From Bifidobacterium pseudolongum subsp. pseudolongum DSM 20099 (lineage in GTDB: Bacteria > Actinomycetota > Actinomycetes > Actinomycetales > Bifidobacteriaceae): a stretch of 64,000 nt of DNA. Both the position numbers and the translations under genes were made by a program. Under the pieces are notes generated by a model, which worked only from the letters and a program-made list of their open reading frames with translations, ran no database searches and was not told where the DNA came from. The first letter of the stretch is position 1. Each line of letters opens with the position of its first letter. Positions 46,087 through 60,331 of the stretch are shown here, piece by piece. The stretch spans positions 372,001-436,000 of the forward strand of contig NZ_JDTZ01000003.1 of assembly GCF_000771225.1 (NCBI RefSeq). Reading direction: 5' to 3'.

Positions 46087-47214
46087 ATGACCAATGAATC
46101 CCATCATGACCCGGCGTATCTCGATTCACTCGCGGAACGCTTCACCGTGCTGCCCAACGAGAACCCAGCATCGGACGCCAAGCGCGAGGAACTGATCGAC
46201 AAGCCCGCGTTCGGACAGATCTTCTCCGACAGTATGGCGCACATGACCTGGACGAAGGGCGAAGGCTGGTCCGACCGCCGCATCGAACCGTATGCGCCGC
46301 TCAAGCTCGACCCGGGCGCTTCGGTGCTGCACTATGCGCAGGAATGCTTCGAAGGTCTCAAAGCCTACCGCCATGCCGACGGTTCGACGTGGCTCTTCCG
46401 CCCGGACGCGAACGCCGAACGCATGCAGAACTCGGCCAAGCGCCTGTATCTGCCGGAAGTGCCGATCGAGGACTTCCTCGGTTCGTGCGCCGCGCTCGTC
46501 GAACGCGATGTCAAGTGGGTGCCGTCCCGCCGTGAATACACGCTGTACCTGCGTCCGTTCCTGTTCGCTTCCGAACCGTTCCTGGGTGTGCGCGCGCCGG
46601 AAGAGGTCGACTACTGCGTCATCGCCTCGCCGTCCGGTCCGTACTTCCCGGGCGGCGTGAAGCCGGTGAGCATCTGGGTCGAAGACAAGTGGTTCCGCAC
46701 CGGGCCCGGCGGCACCGGCTTCGCCAAGTGCGGCGGCAACTACGCCGCCTCGCTGCTCGGTGAATACCGTGGCATCGCCGAGGGCTGCGAGCAGGTGTGC
46801 TTCGTGGACGCCGCCACCAAGACGTATCTCGAGGAGCTTGGCGGCATGAACATGATGGCCGTGTACAAGGACGGCCACGTGGAGACCCCGAGCCTGACCG
46901 GCAACATCCTGCCGGGCGTCACACGCCGCTCGATCATCCAACTGCTCGAGGACGGTGGCCATGACGTGGTGGAGACAATGATCGAACTCGCCAAGCTGCT
47001 CGACGACATCAGGTCCGGCGAAGTCACCGAGGTGTTCGCATGCGGTACCGCCGCGATCGTGACGCCGATCGGGCGTTTCAAGTCCGAGACTTTCGACGTC
47101 ACCGTGGGCGACGGCGAACCGGGTGAGCTCACGATGGTGATCCGCAACCAGCTGCTCGGCATCCAGCTCGGTGAGATCGACGATCCGCACAACTGGATGT
47201 GGAAGGTCTGCTGA
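46087..47214 (+). CDS. ilvE: Branched-chain amino acid aminotransferase
   Basis: A class IV PLP aminotransferase for the last step of leucine, isoleucine and valine synthesis. The 375-residue length fits actinobacterial IlvE. The PLP lysine lies in GTGFAKCGGNYAASL. Other motifs are LHYAQECFEGLKAYRH (about 79-94), REYTLYLRPFLFASE, EELGGMNMMAVYKD and LPGVTRRSIIQLL. ATG 46087 has AAAGAAG upstream; an in-frame ATG at 46006 adds residues unlike the family. The preceding gap of about 170 bases has TTGACC at 46006-46011 but no matching -10. Cofactor residues and length look intact. Confidence 0.95.
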   Translation: MTNESHHDPAYLDSLAERFTVLPNENPASDAKREELIDKPAFGQIFSDSMAHMTWTKGEGWSDRRIEPYAPLKLDPGASVLHYAQECFEGLKAYRHADGSTWLFRPDANAERMQNSAKRLYLPEVPIEDFLGSCAALVERDVKWVPSRREYTLYLRPFLFASEPFLGVRAPEEVDYCVIASPSGPYFPGGVKPVSIWVEDKWFRTGPGGTGFAKCGGNYAASLLGEYRGIAEGCEQVCFVDAATKTYLEELGGMNMMAVYKDGHVETPSLTGNILPGVTRRSIIQLLEDGGHDVVETMIELAKLLDDIRSGEVTEVFACGTAAIVTPIGRFKSETFDVTVGDGEPGELTMVIRNQLLGIQLGEIDDPHNWMWKVC

Positions 47215-47238
47215 CCCGCATCCATCCGCAGACAACCG

Positions 47239-47294
47239 GTGTCGAACGCGCCGGTCCATCGTACGGGGGTACAATGGACCGGCGCGTTCGACAC
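47239..47294 (+). terminator. 21-bp perfect hairpin after ilvE
   Basis: GTGTCGAACGCGCCGGTCCA plus T (47239-47259) pairs perfectly with 47274-47294. The 14-base loop holds a smaller GTAC/GTAC pairing. It follows the ilvE stop by 25 bases, before the next gene on the same strand. Confidence 0.7.
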
Positions 47295-47331
47295 TGACCG
47301 GCGGCTGGCCGGCATGCGGAGAGGAGCCGGT

Positions 47332-48153
47332 ATGGAAGTCGCATTGCAAAGCACACCGTTCTTCCAAGGGGTCGAATACCTCGCCATCTTCTGCTGTGGG
47401 CTGGTCGGTGGCCTCGCTGCGATCCGCAAGCAATACGACGTGTTCGCGATCATCATCACCGCATGGCTCACCGCATTGGGCGGCGGCATCATCCGCGACA
47501 TCCTGCTGGGGGCCGTGCCGCCGGTGGGCATCTCCGATAAAGGGTCGGTGCTCACCGCGCTCATCGCCGGCTGTGTCGTCGCGGTCATTCATGTGGAAGT
47601 GGGCAGGCTGCGCCGCACGATGCTCATCCTCGACGCGCTCGCGCTCGGCCTGTTCGCCGTCAACGGTACGAGTAAGGCGTTGATGTACAATACGTCTGGC
47701 CTCACCGCTGTGTTCCTCGGCACGTTCACCGCCATGGGAGGCGGTCTGATCCGCGACATCCTGCTCAACGAGGTGCCCGTGGTGATCCGCGACCGGCATT
47801 GGTACATCATGCCCGCCGTCATCGGCAGCGTGCTCACCGTGGTCGTGTGGCGATGGCGGGCCCATGCAGCGATTTCAATGCACATGGGGATCATGCTTGA
47901 CGTGGGCATCGTGGTGTTGGTGTTGGTGCTGCGCCTGTGCTCGGTCAAATTCAACTGGCAGTTGCCCGGCGCGGTCGAACGCTCGCAGGCGCATCTGCCG
48001 CACCGGATCGTGCTCAAACGCCATGTGCGCCATCACGACGGGCCAGATACCATCCAGCACACGCAAGCGCCATCTGCGACCGCGCCCGGCGCGCCCGGAT
48101 CTGTGCGGAAGGCCGATTCCGGCGGGGAAGCGGACCACAGGCGGTCCGTGTGA
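47332..48153 (+). CDS. UPF0126/TRIC-type integral membrane protein
   Basis: A 273-residue membrane protein with seven predicted helices and two tandem UPF0126 units. The repeats read GGGIIRDILLGAVPP and GGGLIRDILLNEVPV, each with the conserved G-x-RD motif. Related proteins include YicG and distant TRIC channels; some are reported as glycine transporters. Substrate cannot be assigned here. The C-terminal 60 residues are soluble and basic (VERSQAHLPHRIVLKRHVRH). ATG 47332 has AGAGGAG upstream. Longer in-frame starts run through the ilvE terminator and are rejected. Confidence 0.88.
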   Translation: MEVALQSTPFFQGVEYLAIFCCGLVGGLAAIRKQYDVFAIIITAWLTALGGGIIRDILLGAVPPVGISDKGSVLTALIAGCVVAVIHVEVGRLRRTMLILDALALGLFAVNGTSKALMYNTSGLTAVFLGTFTAMGGGLIRDILLNEVPVVIRDRHWYIMPAVIGSVLTVVVWRWRAHAAISMHMGIMLDVGIVVLVLVLRLCSVKFNWQLPGAVERSQAHLPHRIVLKRHVRHHDGPDTIQHTQAPSATAPGAPGSVRKADSGGEADHRRSV

Positions 48154-48194
48154 CCGTGGCGGCATGGCTGGCGTTACACCGCCCGCGGATATGG

Positions 48195-48230
48195 AAACAC
48201 CCCGACACCGGTAGGTGTGCGGGGTGTTTT
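48195..48230 (+). terminator. Terminator between UPF0126 gene and rpsT
   Basis: AAACACCCCG-ACACC and GGTGT-G-CGGGGTGTTT form a long stem around a GGTA loop, with a TTTT tract. It also faces the 3' end of convergent rpsT, so it may serve both strands. Confidence 0.8.
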
Positions 48231-48249
48231 GCAGGCGTGGCGCCTTCGA

Positions 48250-48510
48250 TCACATGGCGTTGATCTTCAGGGCAAGACCGGACTTGCGGTTCGCAGCCTG
48301 GTTCTTGTGGATGACGCCCTTGCTCGCGGCCTTGTCAAGCTTGCGTGCGGCGATCTGGTAGGCGGCTTCGGCCGCGGCCTTGTCGCCGGCCTCGATGGCT
48401 TCGCGAGTGTGACGGATGGCGGTCTTGAGCGCGGACTTCACCGCGACGTTGCGCTTGTGCGCCTTTTCGTTGGTACGAACGCGCTTCTTCTGCGACTTGA
48501 TGTTTGCCAC
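48250..48510 (-). CDS. rpsT: 30S ribosomal protein S20
   Basis: Binds the 5' domain of 16S rRNA early in 30S assembly. The 86-residue, Lys/Arg/Ala-rich protein starts [20 protein letters not shown] and has [20 protein letters not shown] and [20 protein letters not shown]. These are signature stretches of S20. The start codon at 48508-48510 sits behind GGAGA. It is divergent from lepA, as in many actinobacteria, and convergent with the UPF0126 gene. Confidence 0.97.
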   Translation of the reverse strand: MANIKSQKKRVRTNEKAHKRNVAVKSALKTAIRHTREAIEAGDKAAAEAAYQIAARKLDKAASKGVIHKNQAANRKSGLALKINAM

Positions 48511-48662
48511 TGTGTTTTCTCCAAACGACGTGTTCTATAAGGACATACAGCAGAACAGGATAACATGCGGCACGGATATTGCGCACACGCGTGCGGGCCG
48601 GATGCGTTTGCCGTGCGCGTCGGTTAGAATCATGGACGAACTCGTACATACAGGAGGATGGC

Positions 48663-50543
48663 GTGAGCCAGCATCATAACCAGCCCGGTTTTACCGATCA
48701 ATCGTTGATCCGCAATTTCTGCATCATCGCGCACATCGACCACGGCAAGTCCACCGTGGCCGACCGCATCCTGCAGTTGAGCGGCATCGTACCGGAACGC
48801 GAGATGCGCGACCGCTTCCTCGACCGCATGGACATCGAACAGGAACGCGGCATCACCATCAAATCGCAGGCCGTGCGCGTGCCCTGGACCTTCGACGGCG
48901 TGGAATACACGCTCGGCATGATCGACACCCCCGGCCACGTGGACTTCACATACGAGGTGTCGCGTGCGCTCGCGGCGTGCGAAGGGGCCGTGCTGCTCGT
49001 GGACGCCACGCAGGGCATCGAGGCGCAGACGCTGAGCAACCTGTACATGGCGATCGACCATGACCTGACGATCATCCCCGTGCTCAACAAGATCGACCTG
49101 CCAAGCGCCGAACCGGACAAGCACGCCGAGGAAATCGCCGGACTGATCGGCTGCGACCCCGCCGACGTGCTGCGCGTGTCCGGCAAGACCGGCGAAGGCG
49201 TGCGCGAACTGCTCGACCGCATCGTCGTCGAAGTGCCCGCGCCCACCGGCGACTCCCAGGGGGATGCGCGCGCCCTGATCTTCGACTCCGTCTACGACTC
49301 ATACCGCGGCATCGTTACCTACATCCGCATGGTCGACGGCGAGCTGCGCTCGCGTGAGAAACTGCACATGATGGGTGTGGGCACCACATACGACCCCATC
49401 GAGATCGGCGTGATCAGCCCCGACATGATGCCCACGCGCGCGCTCGGTGCAGGGGAAGTCGGCTATGTGATCACCGGCGCCAAGGACGTGAGCCAATCGA
49501 AGGTGGGTGACACGATCACCTCGGCCGCGCATCCGGCCACCGAACCGCTGCCGGGCTACCGCGACCCGCAGCCGATGGTGTACGCGGGCCTGTTCCCGAT
49601 CGACAACGCGCAGTTCCCCGAACTGCGCGAGGCACTCGACAAGCTCAAACTCAACGACGCCGCGCTGATCTACGAACCGGAGACCTCGGTCGCGCTGGGC
49701 TTCGGATTCCGCTGCGGCTTCCTCGGATTGCTGCACATGGAGATCGTCTCCGAACGCCTCAGCCGCGAATTCGGGCTCGACCTGATCTCCACCGCGCCGA
49801 ACGTGCCATACGAGGTGACGAGCGAGGACGGCACCGTGCACCGGGTGACGAACCCGAGCGAATTTCCCGAAGGCAAGATCAAACGCATTGTCGAGCCGAT
49901 GGTCGCGGCCGACATCATCACGCCCAAGGAGTTCATCGGCGCCGTCATGGAACTGTGCCAGGACCACCGCGGCATCATGGGCACGATGGAATACATTTCC
50001 GCGGACCGTGTGGAGATGCACTACCGCATTCCGCTCGCCGAGATCGTCTTCGACTTCTTCGACCAGCTCAAGAGCCGCACCAAAGGCTATGCGTCGCTCG
50101 ACTACCATGAGGACGGCGAACAGGCCGCAGACCTCGTCAAGGTCGACATCCTGATCCAAGGCGACAAGGTCGATGCGTTCTCCGCGATCGTGCACCGTGA
50201 CAAGGCCTACAGCTACGGCGTGATGATGACCAAGAAGCTGCGCGAACTGATTCCACGCCAGCAGTTCGAGATTCCGATCCAGGCGGCGATCGGCTCGCGC
50301 ATCATCGCGCGCGAGAACATCCGCGCCCTGCGCAAGGATGTGCTCGCCAAGTGCTACGGCGGCGACATCACCCGCAAGCGCAAGCTGCTTGAAAAGCAGA
50401 AGGCCGGCAAGAAGCGCATGAAGATGCTGGGCCATGTGGAGGTGCCGCAGGAAGCGTTCGTTGCGGCCCTGTCCACCGGCGAATCCACCAACGACCGCGA
50501 CACGAAAGACAAGATCCGCGCCGCCCAGAAAAGCGAGGGCTGA
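48663..50543 (+). CDS. lepA: Elongation factor 4 (LepA)
   Basis: A ribosome-associated GTPase that can back-translocate stalled ribosomes and supports 30S biogenesis. The 626-residue length is typical. Motifs: G1 [26 protein letters not shown] (switch I), [12 protein letters not shown] (G3), [12 protein letters not shown] (G4) and VSGKTGEGV (G5). The C-terminal domain shows [33 protein letters not shown] and [21 protein letters not shown] 48663 has AGGAGG at 48653-48658. hemW follows only 7 bases after its stop, an arrangement conserved across Gram-positives. Confidence 0.97.
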   Translation: MSQHHNQPGFTDQSLIRNFCIIAHIDHGKSTVADRILQLSGIVPEREMRDRFLDRMDIEQERGITIKSQAVRVPWTFDGVEYTLGMIDTPGHVDFTYEVSRALAACEGAVLLVDATQGIEAQTLSNLYMAIDHDLTIIPVLNKIDLPSAEPDKHAEEIAGLIGCDPADVLRVSGKTGEGVRELLDRIVVEVPAPTGDSQGDARALIFDSVYDSYRGIVTYIRMVDGELRSREKLHMMGVGTTYDPIEIGVISPDMMPTRALGAGEVGYVITGAKDVSQSKVGDTITSAAHPATEPLPGYRDPQPMVYAGLFPIDNAQFPELREALDKLKLNDAALIYEPETSVALGFGFRCGFLGLLHMEIVSERLSREFGLDLISTAPNVPYEVTSEDGTVHRVTNPSEFPEGKIKRIVEPMVAADIITPKEFIGAVMELCQDHRGIMGTMEYISADRVEMHYRIPLAEIVFDFFDQLKSRTKGYASLDYHEDGEQAADLVKVDILIQGDKVDAFSAIVHRDKAYSYGVMMTKKLRELIPRQQFEIPIQAAIGSRIIARENIRALRKDVLAKCYGGDITRKRKLLEKQKAGKKRMKMLGHVEVPQEAFVAALSTGESTNDRDTKDKIRAAQKSEG

Positions 50544-50550
50544 GGCCACG

Positions 50551-51750
50551 GTGGGCAACGATTTCGAAGTCTACGTGCATGTGCCGTTCTGTTTGAGGCG
50601 TTGCGGCTATTGCGACTTCAACACCTACACCGCACCCGACCTGGGTGCGGGCGCCTCGCGTGCCAACTATGCGTGCATGGCCGCCCGCGAGATGGAACTG
50701 GTGCATGACTGGCAGTGCGCGCACGGCATCGCCGAACCCGCCGCCTCGACCGTGTTCTTCGGTGGCGGCACGCCGACCGTGCTCCCGGCGGACGACCTGG
50801 TGTTCCTTGTGGGGCGCATCCGCGCGTTGTGGGGCATCGCGCCGGGCGCGGAGATCACGACCGAAGCGAACCCAGACACCGTGGACGCCGCATATATCGA
50901 CCAGCTCGCCAAAGGCGGGTTCACCCGCATATCGTTCGGCATGCAATCCGCGGTGCCACACGTGCTGCGCACCTTGGAGCGCACACACACGCCCGCGCAT
51001 GTGACGCGCGGCGTGCGGGCCGCGCAGGCCGCGGGGCTCGACGCGAGCGTCGACCTGATCTACGGGGCGCCGGGGGAGAGCCCCGACGACTGGCGTACGA
51101 GCGTGCGCGCGGCGCTCGACCTGGGTGTACGGCACCTGTCCGCCTACGCGCTCACCGTCGAACCCACGACCGCCATGGGCCGGCGCATCGCCTCCGGTAC
51201 GCTGCCCAAGCCGGACGATGACGACGAAGCCGTGAAATACGAGATCGTCGACGCCATGGCACAGGAGGCCGGGCTTGAGTGGTACGAGATCTCCAACTGG
51301 GCCGCCCCCGGGCACGAAAGCAGGCACAATCTGGGCTATTGGCGCAATGTGGACTGGGCGGGCATCGGCCCCGGGGCGCACAGCCACTACCGGATGCCCG
51401 ACGAAGGCGCTGCGTCTGGGAAAACACACGCCATGCGCGCATGGGACACACTGCACCCACGGCGCTGGGGCCAGCAGATCAACGAAGGGCACGTGCCATT
51501 CGCCGGTCACGAGTCCATCAATCCGCAGGCGGACCTCGAAGAGACGATCATGCTCGGCCTGCGCCTGCGCGAAGGCCTCGATATGCAGGCTGTGCACGCG
51601 CGCACCGGCGTCGATCCCGCGCCGGTCATCCAAGAACTCACCGACAGCGGACTCGTCACCTGCACACAGGGGCGGATCATCCCCACGCTGCGCGGACGCC
51701 TGCTCAACGACACGGTGATTCAACGCGTGTTCAGCGCCGTGCTGCACTGA
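50551..51750 (+). CDS. hemW: Radical SAM heme chaperone HemW (HemN-like)
   Basis: A 399-residue radical SAM protein. The N-terminal motif CLRRCGYCDF matches CxxxCxxC, with the further Cys used by HemW. It also has FFGGGTPTVLP, TTEANPDTV, ISFGMQSAVPHVLRTLERTH, DLIYGAPGESPDDWRTSV and EWYEISNWAAPGHESRHN. The C-terminal HemN_C domain is LGLRLREGLDMQAVHARTG. The family passes heme to respiratory enzymes and is often misannotated as coproporphyrinogen dehydrogenase. Bifidobacteria lack a respiratory chain, so its client here is unclear. GTG 50551 lies 7 bases after lepA. Confidence 0.94.
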   Translation: MGNDFEVYVHVPFCLRRCGYCDFNTYTAPDLGAGASRANYACMAAREMELVHDWQCAHGIAEPAASTVFFGGGTPTVLPADDLVFLVGRIRALWGIAPGAEITTEANPDTVDAAYIDQLAKGGFTRISFGMQSAVPHVLRTLERTHTPAHVTRGVRAAQAAGLDASVDLIYGAPGESPDDWRTSVRAALDLGVRHLSAYALTVEPTTAMGRRIASGTLPKPDDDDEAVKYEIVDAMAQEAGLEWYEISNWAAPGHESRHNLGYWRNVDWAGIGPGAHSHYRMPDEGAASGKTHAMRAWDTLHPRRWGQQINEGHVPFAGHESINPQADLEETIMLGLRLREGLDMQAVHARTGVDPAPVIQELTDSGLVTCTQGRIIPTLRGRLLNDTVIQRVFSAVLH

Positions 51751-52035
51751 CCGATACGCCGACATGTGACCGTCGGCGGCGGCCTTCTCACTATGTGAAT
51801 CACTTTTCCCGTTCATGGGTGTTCGACATACAACCGAAATATTCCACCCCATAGAATGCTCAAGGCAAGGTTGGCCACCAGCGCGCACCACGGCGCCAGA
51901 CGCCGTGCACGGCACGCGATGACGGCTGTTTCGGCCACCGGACACCACAGCGTGGATGCATGCCGGTGGTTGGTACCCTGTGTTGGCAACTTCAGTAGGG
52001 AACGGGCATTCCCTGTGCAGAGAGAGGTGATCGCG

Positions 52036-56604
<4,569 letters not shown>

Positions 56605-56605
56605 C

Positions 56606-58141
56606 ATGGGTGATCCACGTGGTTTTCTCAAGGTCCGCACACGTCACGAACTAGCCGAACGCCCCGTCGAGGAACGCATCCACGATTGGCTGGACGTGCA
56701 TGCCGAATCCGGCTTGCAAAGTTGGACGCAGGAGCAGGCGGCACGCTGCATGGATTGCGGCACCCCGTTCTGCATGTCTGGCTGCCCGCTGGGCAATCTC
56801 ATTCCCGAATGGAACGACCTGGTGCGCCAGGGCCAGTGGCTCGAGGCGTACAACCGCCTGTCGATGACGAACAACTTCCCCGAGGTCACTGGCCGCATCT
56901 GCCCGGCCCTGTGCGAATCGGCGTGTGTGCTGGGCATCCACCAGCCTCCCACGATGATCAAACTCGACGAGGTCACCGCGATCGACCAGGCTTGGGAGCT
57001 CGACTATGTCAAGCCGTTGCCACCGGAGCGTCTCAGCGGCCAGACGGTCGCGGTCGTCGGATCGGGGCCGGCCGGTCTGGCATGCGCCCAGCAGCTGACG
57101 CGTACCGGCCACACCGTTGTCGTGTTCGAACGTGATGACGAGGTCGGCGGCCTGATGCGCTACGGCATTCCGAATTTCAAGCTCGACAAGGGGCTCATCG
57201 ACCGCCGTGTGGAGCAGATGAAGGCCGAAGGCACCAGGTTCCGCACCAACACCGAGGTGGGCAAGGATATTTCGTGGGACGCGTTGCGCGCCAGCTATGA
57301 CGCGGTCGTCGTGGCGATCGGCTCCACGGTGCCGCGCGACATGAACATACCGGGCCGTCAATTGGACGGCATCCATTTCGCCATGGAGTTCCTGCCGGAC
57401 GCGACGCGCCGGTTCTACGGCAAGCAGCCGGTGCACGACATCACCGCCGAAGGTAAACATGTTGTGATCATCGGCGGTGGCGACACCGGTTCGGACTGCC
57501 TGGGCACGTCGATCCGCCAAGGCGCCAAGGATGTGACGGTGCTCCAGATCATGCCGCAGGAGCCCACGAGTCGCCCCGACAATCAGCCGTGGCCGACTTT
57601 CGCGCGCCTGTACCAGAAGACCTCGTCGATGGAAGAGGGCGGCGAATACACCTACAACACCGATTCCGTGAGCTTTGAAGGCACGCCGGAGCAGGAGGCG
57701 CGCATCAGCGTCGAACACGGCACGCAGGCCGAGGGGTTCGTGGCCGATGCGCAAGGCCATGTGACCGGCCTCAAGGTGGTGTCGGTGGCGCCGGGGGAGG
57801 ATGGCCCGTTCACCCGCCAGCCCGGCACCGAGCGCGTGCTGCCCGCCGACTTGGTGCTCATTTCGGTCGGCTTCCTGCATCCGGACACCACGACGCTCGT
57901 GGACCAATTGCCGGTCGAACTCGACAACCGTGGCAATGTGGCGCGTGACGACGCCTATGCCACGTCGCAGGACGGTGTGTTCGCGTGTGGTGACGCCGGC
58001 CGTGGCCAGAGCCTGGTGGTCTGGGCCATCGCGGAAGGCCGTTCGTGCGCCGCCGCCGTGGACCAGTACCTGATGGGTTCCACCGAACTGCCGTCACCGA
58101 TCGTGGCTTCGGAGCGCCCGATGGCTTTGCCGCGCCGCTGA
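56606..58141 (+). CDS. gltD: Glutamate synthase small subunit
   Basis: Supplies electrons from NADPH to GltB through FAD and two [4Fe-4S] clusters. The 511-residue protein has Cys-rich CMDCGTPFCMSGCPLGNLIP and GRICPALCESACVLGI. The FAD-binding fold is VAVVGSGPAGLACAQQLTRTG, the NADPH fold is HVVIIGGGDTGSDCLGTSIR, and the second flavin motif is VFACGDAGRGQSLVVWAIAEG. Start ATG 56606 has AAGGAG upstream and lies next to the gltB stop. A longer frame starting at 56549 overlaps gltB and is not needed. Expression is therefore coupled to gltB. Confidence 0.96.
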   Translation: MGDPRGFLKVRTRHELAERPVEERIHDWLDVHAESGLQSWTQEQAARCMDCGTPFCMSGCPLGNLIPEWNDLVRQGQWLEAYNRLSMTNNFPEVTGRICPALCESACVLGIHQPPTMIKLDEVTAIDQAWELDYVKPLPPERLSGQTVAVVGSGPAGLACAQQLTRTGHTVVVFERDDEVGGLMRYGIPNFKLDKGLIDRRVEQMKAEGTRFRTNTEVGKDISWDALRASYDAVVVAIGSTVPRDMNIPGRQLDGIHFAMEFLPDATRRFYGKQPVHDITAEGKHVVIIGGGDTGSDCLGTSIRQGAKDVTVLQIMPQEPTSRPDNQPWPTFARLYQKTSSMEEGGEYTYNTDSVSFEGTPEQEARISVEHGTQAEGFVADAQGHVTGLKVVSVAPGEDGPFTRQPGTERVLPADLVLISVGFLHPDTTTLVDQLPVELDNRGNVARDDAYATSQDGVFACGDAGRGQSLVVWAIAEGRSCAAAVDQYLMGSTELPSPIVASERPMALPRR

Positions 58142-58227
58142 ACCGGGATGGCGCGCCTTGCGCATGCAGTACAGTAAAAACCGTGGCTGTGTGCATGCGC
58201 AGCAATCGAGGTATCAAGGAGGGAACA

Positions 58228-58686
58228 ATGCCCAACCGAGCGGAACGCCGTTCCAAGAACAAGAACGGGGTGCCGGACCAGTACGACCAGACCCGTGGCC
58301 GTGGCCGTTCCGGCATGATCGACGAGTACGCGCTTCAGGAGAAGTCCAGGCGGCTCAAGGAAGGCAAGAGCGGCCCGTGGAAGCCGACGAGCAGTGAACT
58401 CGAGCACGCCGAGGAAGTGGCGATGGATACCGATCCAGACAATTTCGATCCGCCGCAGGTGCTGCGTGCACCCCATTCGGTGCGCCAATGGTTCCGTGTG
58501 GTGTCGTGGGTGCTCATCGTGGTTTCGGCGATCCTGTTCTTCGTCGTCATGTGGATCCCGAACCGCCCCATGTGGTCCATCATCACCATCGCCGCCGTCT
58601 TCGGTGCAGGCGTGGTGAGCCTGTTCTTCACGGCCGGAGACCCCAAGAACAACCCGAACCTAGACCAGAACGGCACCGCTGTCTGA
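58228..58686 (+). CDS. Small basic-headed membrane protein of unknown function
   Basis: A 152-residue protein. The first 60 residues are strongly charged and disordered (MPNRAERRSKNKNG, then QTRGRGRSGMIDEYALQEKS). Two hydrophobic helices follow at about 95-113 (VVSWVLIVVSAILFFVVMW) and 118-138 (MWSIITIAAVFGAGVVSLFF). It has a Pro/Asn-rich tail. I do not recognise a named family with certainty; DUF3043-like proteins have similar size but that would be guesswork. ATG 58228 has an exemplary AAGGAGGG. It lies 86 bases after gltD and may be its distal operon member. Confidence 0.82.
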   Translation: MPNRAERRSKNKNGVPDQYDQTRGRGRSGMIDEYALQEKSRRLKEGKSGPWKPTSSELEHAEEVAMDTDPDNFDPPQVLRAPHSVRQWFRVVSWVLIVVSAILFFVVMWIPNRPMWSIITIAAVFGAGVVSLFFTAGDPKNNPNLDQNGTAV

Positions 58687-58707
58687 CCGTTCGGCGCCAT
58701 ATACGAC

Positions 58708-58749
58708 CGATGGTCGGCTCCTCTCAGCAGCGGGGGGAGCCGACCATCG
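58708..58749. terminator. Terminator between the small membrane protein and bcp
   Basis: CGATGGTCGGCTCC (58708-58721) pairs perfectly with GGAGCCGACCATCG (58736-58749). It sits between convergent genes and can serve both. Confidence 0.8.
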
Positions 58750-58798
58750 TATTGGTCAGTCGTGGTGTCAGGTGCAACGCGCCGTCACCGGTGGCGCA

Positions 58799-59287
58799 TC
58801 ACTTGAGCGCTTCGAGCTTGGCGAGCACACGGTCGACGTGGCCCTTGACGTCGACGTCGTATTCGGCGTCTTCGATTGTGCCATCGCCATTGATGATGAA
58901 GGTGGAACGGATCGGCGTGTATGCGCGCTTGCCGTCCTGCTCCGACTCCTCAACGGTGCCGTAGAGCTTGTGGACCTCGTACTCGGGGTCGGACAGCAGC
59001 ACGAAGTTGAGGTGTTCCTTCTCACGGAACTCCTGCAGCGGGCGCACGTCGTCGCCCGACACGCCGATCACGGTGTAGCCGGCGGCCTCGATGCGGTTGA
59101 GGTTGTCGCGGAAGTCGCAGGCCTCGGTGGTGCAGTACGAGCTCATGGCCTGTGGATAGAAGTACAGCACAATGTTCTTGTGCTTGAAATCGGCGAGCGC
59201 ATAGTGCTTGTATTCGTCGGATTCCAGTTCGAAGTTCGGTGCGGTGTCGCCTTTGGCCAGGCGAATGGGCTTAGTTGATTCACTCAT
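58799..59287 (-). CDS. bcp: Thioredoxin-dependent peroxiredoxin (Bcp/PrxQ)
   Basis: Reduces hydrogen peroxide and organic peroxides using thioredoxin. The 162-residue protein has the thioredoxin-fold strand NIVLYFYPQA, the peroxidatic region SSYCTTEACDFRD, VIGVSGDDVRPLQEFREKEH and RSTFIINGDGTI. Both the peroxidatic Cys and a Cys five residues later (resolving) are present. The usual Thr-Pro-Gly before the Cys reads Ser-Ser-Tyr, so the family PxxxT/SxxC pattern survives with Ser. The start codon lies at 59285-59287 behind GTGGAG; ATG at 59306-59308 is in frame and possible. It faces the small membrane protein gene. Confidence 0.93.
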   Translation of the reverse strand: MSESTKPIRLAKGDTAPNFELESDEYKHYALADFKHKNIVLYFYPQAMSSYCTTEACDFRDNLNRIEAAGYTVIGVSGDDVRPLQEFREKEHLNFVLLSDPEYEVHKLYGTVEESEQDGKRAYTPIRSTFIINGDGTIEDAEYDVDVKGHVDRVLAKLEALK

Positions 59288-59371
59288 GGTCTCCACGTTA
59301 GCCCCCATGCACGTGCTACCGTGGAAGAATACGCGTTGGGAGAATACCCCCGGTGGGTGGGAGTGGCATAT

Positions 59372-60238
59372 ATGGCAGGTGGGAACACGGCTGGCGCGCA
59401 GGCTGCATTGAGGTTGCAGGGTGTGGAGCTGCGCCGGTACGGGCGCACGATCATCACCGATGTCAATCTCGAGGTGCCTCGGGGTGGCAAATGGGTGCTG
59501 TTCGGTCCCAACGGCATCGGCAAATCGAGCCTTGTGCAGATGATGGCCACCCGCGCGTTCCCCTCGTGCGGCACGGTCGACGTGCTCGGCCACCGGCTCG
59601 GTAAGACGAACGTGTTCTCCTACCGCCACCTCATCGGATTGAGTTCCGCGGAACTCGCCCGCGCGTTCCCGCCCGGCGAGGACCCGCTCGACGCGGTCGT
59701 CACGTCGCTGACGGCCACGACCGGACGGTGGCGCGACCGGTACAGCGACGACGAGTATGCGCAGGCGCGTGCGTTGATGCGCCGGTTCGGCATTGATTAT
59801 TTGGAAGGCAAGGCCATGCGTGCGCTTTCGGAAGGCGAGCGCACGCGGGTCATGCTGTGCCGTGCGCTCATGGCGCGTTCCGAACTGTTGATCCTTGACG
59901 AGCCGACGACCGGACTCGATTTGGGCGGCCGTGAGATCACGTTGCGCGCGTTGGGAAGGATCGGGCAGGACGACCCCGAGCGCACGGTCGTGCTCGTCAC
60001 CCACCGTCTTGAGGAGATCCCACGCGGATTCGACCATGTGGCGATCATGGGGCGTCTTGAGGGCAGCGAGGCGGACGCGCACGCCGCACAGGGCGACGGC
60101 GCCGACCCGGCGCCCGGCACGATCGTGTATGCGGGCCCCTTGGACCGCGGGTTCACCGATGCGCGGTTGAGCGCGGTGTTCGGTCTTGACCTGCACGTAC
60201 GCCACGACGACGGCCGGTGGAGCGCCGTGGCCCGGTGA
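59372..60238 (+). CDS. Lone ABC transporter ATP-binding protein
   Basis: A 288-residue single ATPase with Walker A FGPNGIGKSSLVQMMATRAF, signature ALSEGERTRVMLCRALMARS, Walker B LLILDEPTTGLDL and the switch VVLVTHRLEEIP. Its layout, with an extra loop between Walker A and the signature, resembles molybdate or iron-type ATPases (ModF-like) rather than metabolite importers. No permease gene is next to it, so either the partner is elsewhere or the protein has a non-transport role. ATG 59372 has GGGAG upstream. It is divergent from bcp with 84 bases between the start codons. Confidence 0.87.
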   Translation: MAGGNTAGAQAALRLQGVELRRYGRTIITDVNLEVPRGGKWVLFGPNGIGKSSLVQMMATRAFPSCGTVDVLGHRLGKTNVFSYRHLIGLSSAELARAFPPGEDPLDAVVTSLTATTGRWRDRYSDDEYAQARALMRRFGIDYLEGKAMRALSEGERTRVMLCRALMARSELLILDEPTTGLDLGGREITLRALGRIGQDDPERTVVLVTHRLEEIPRGFDHVAIMGRLEGSEADAHAAQGDGADPAPGTIVYAGPLDRGFTDARLSAVFGLDLHVRHDDGRWSAVAR

Positions 60239-60331
60239 AGGGCCTGCGCGCCGCACCGTGCCGCGGTCGTGTAAGCTGGGGCGGTGGTGTGCCGCCGCGC
60301 GCCAGTCATCGCAGAACGGTAAGGAGTCAGC

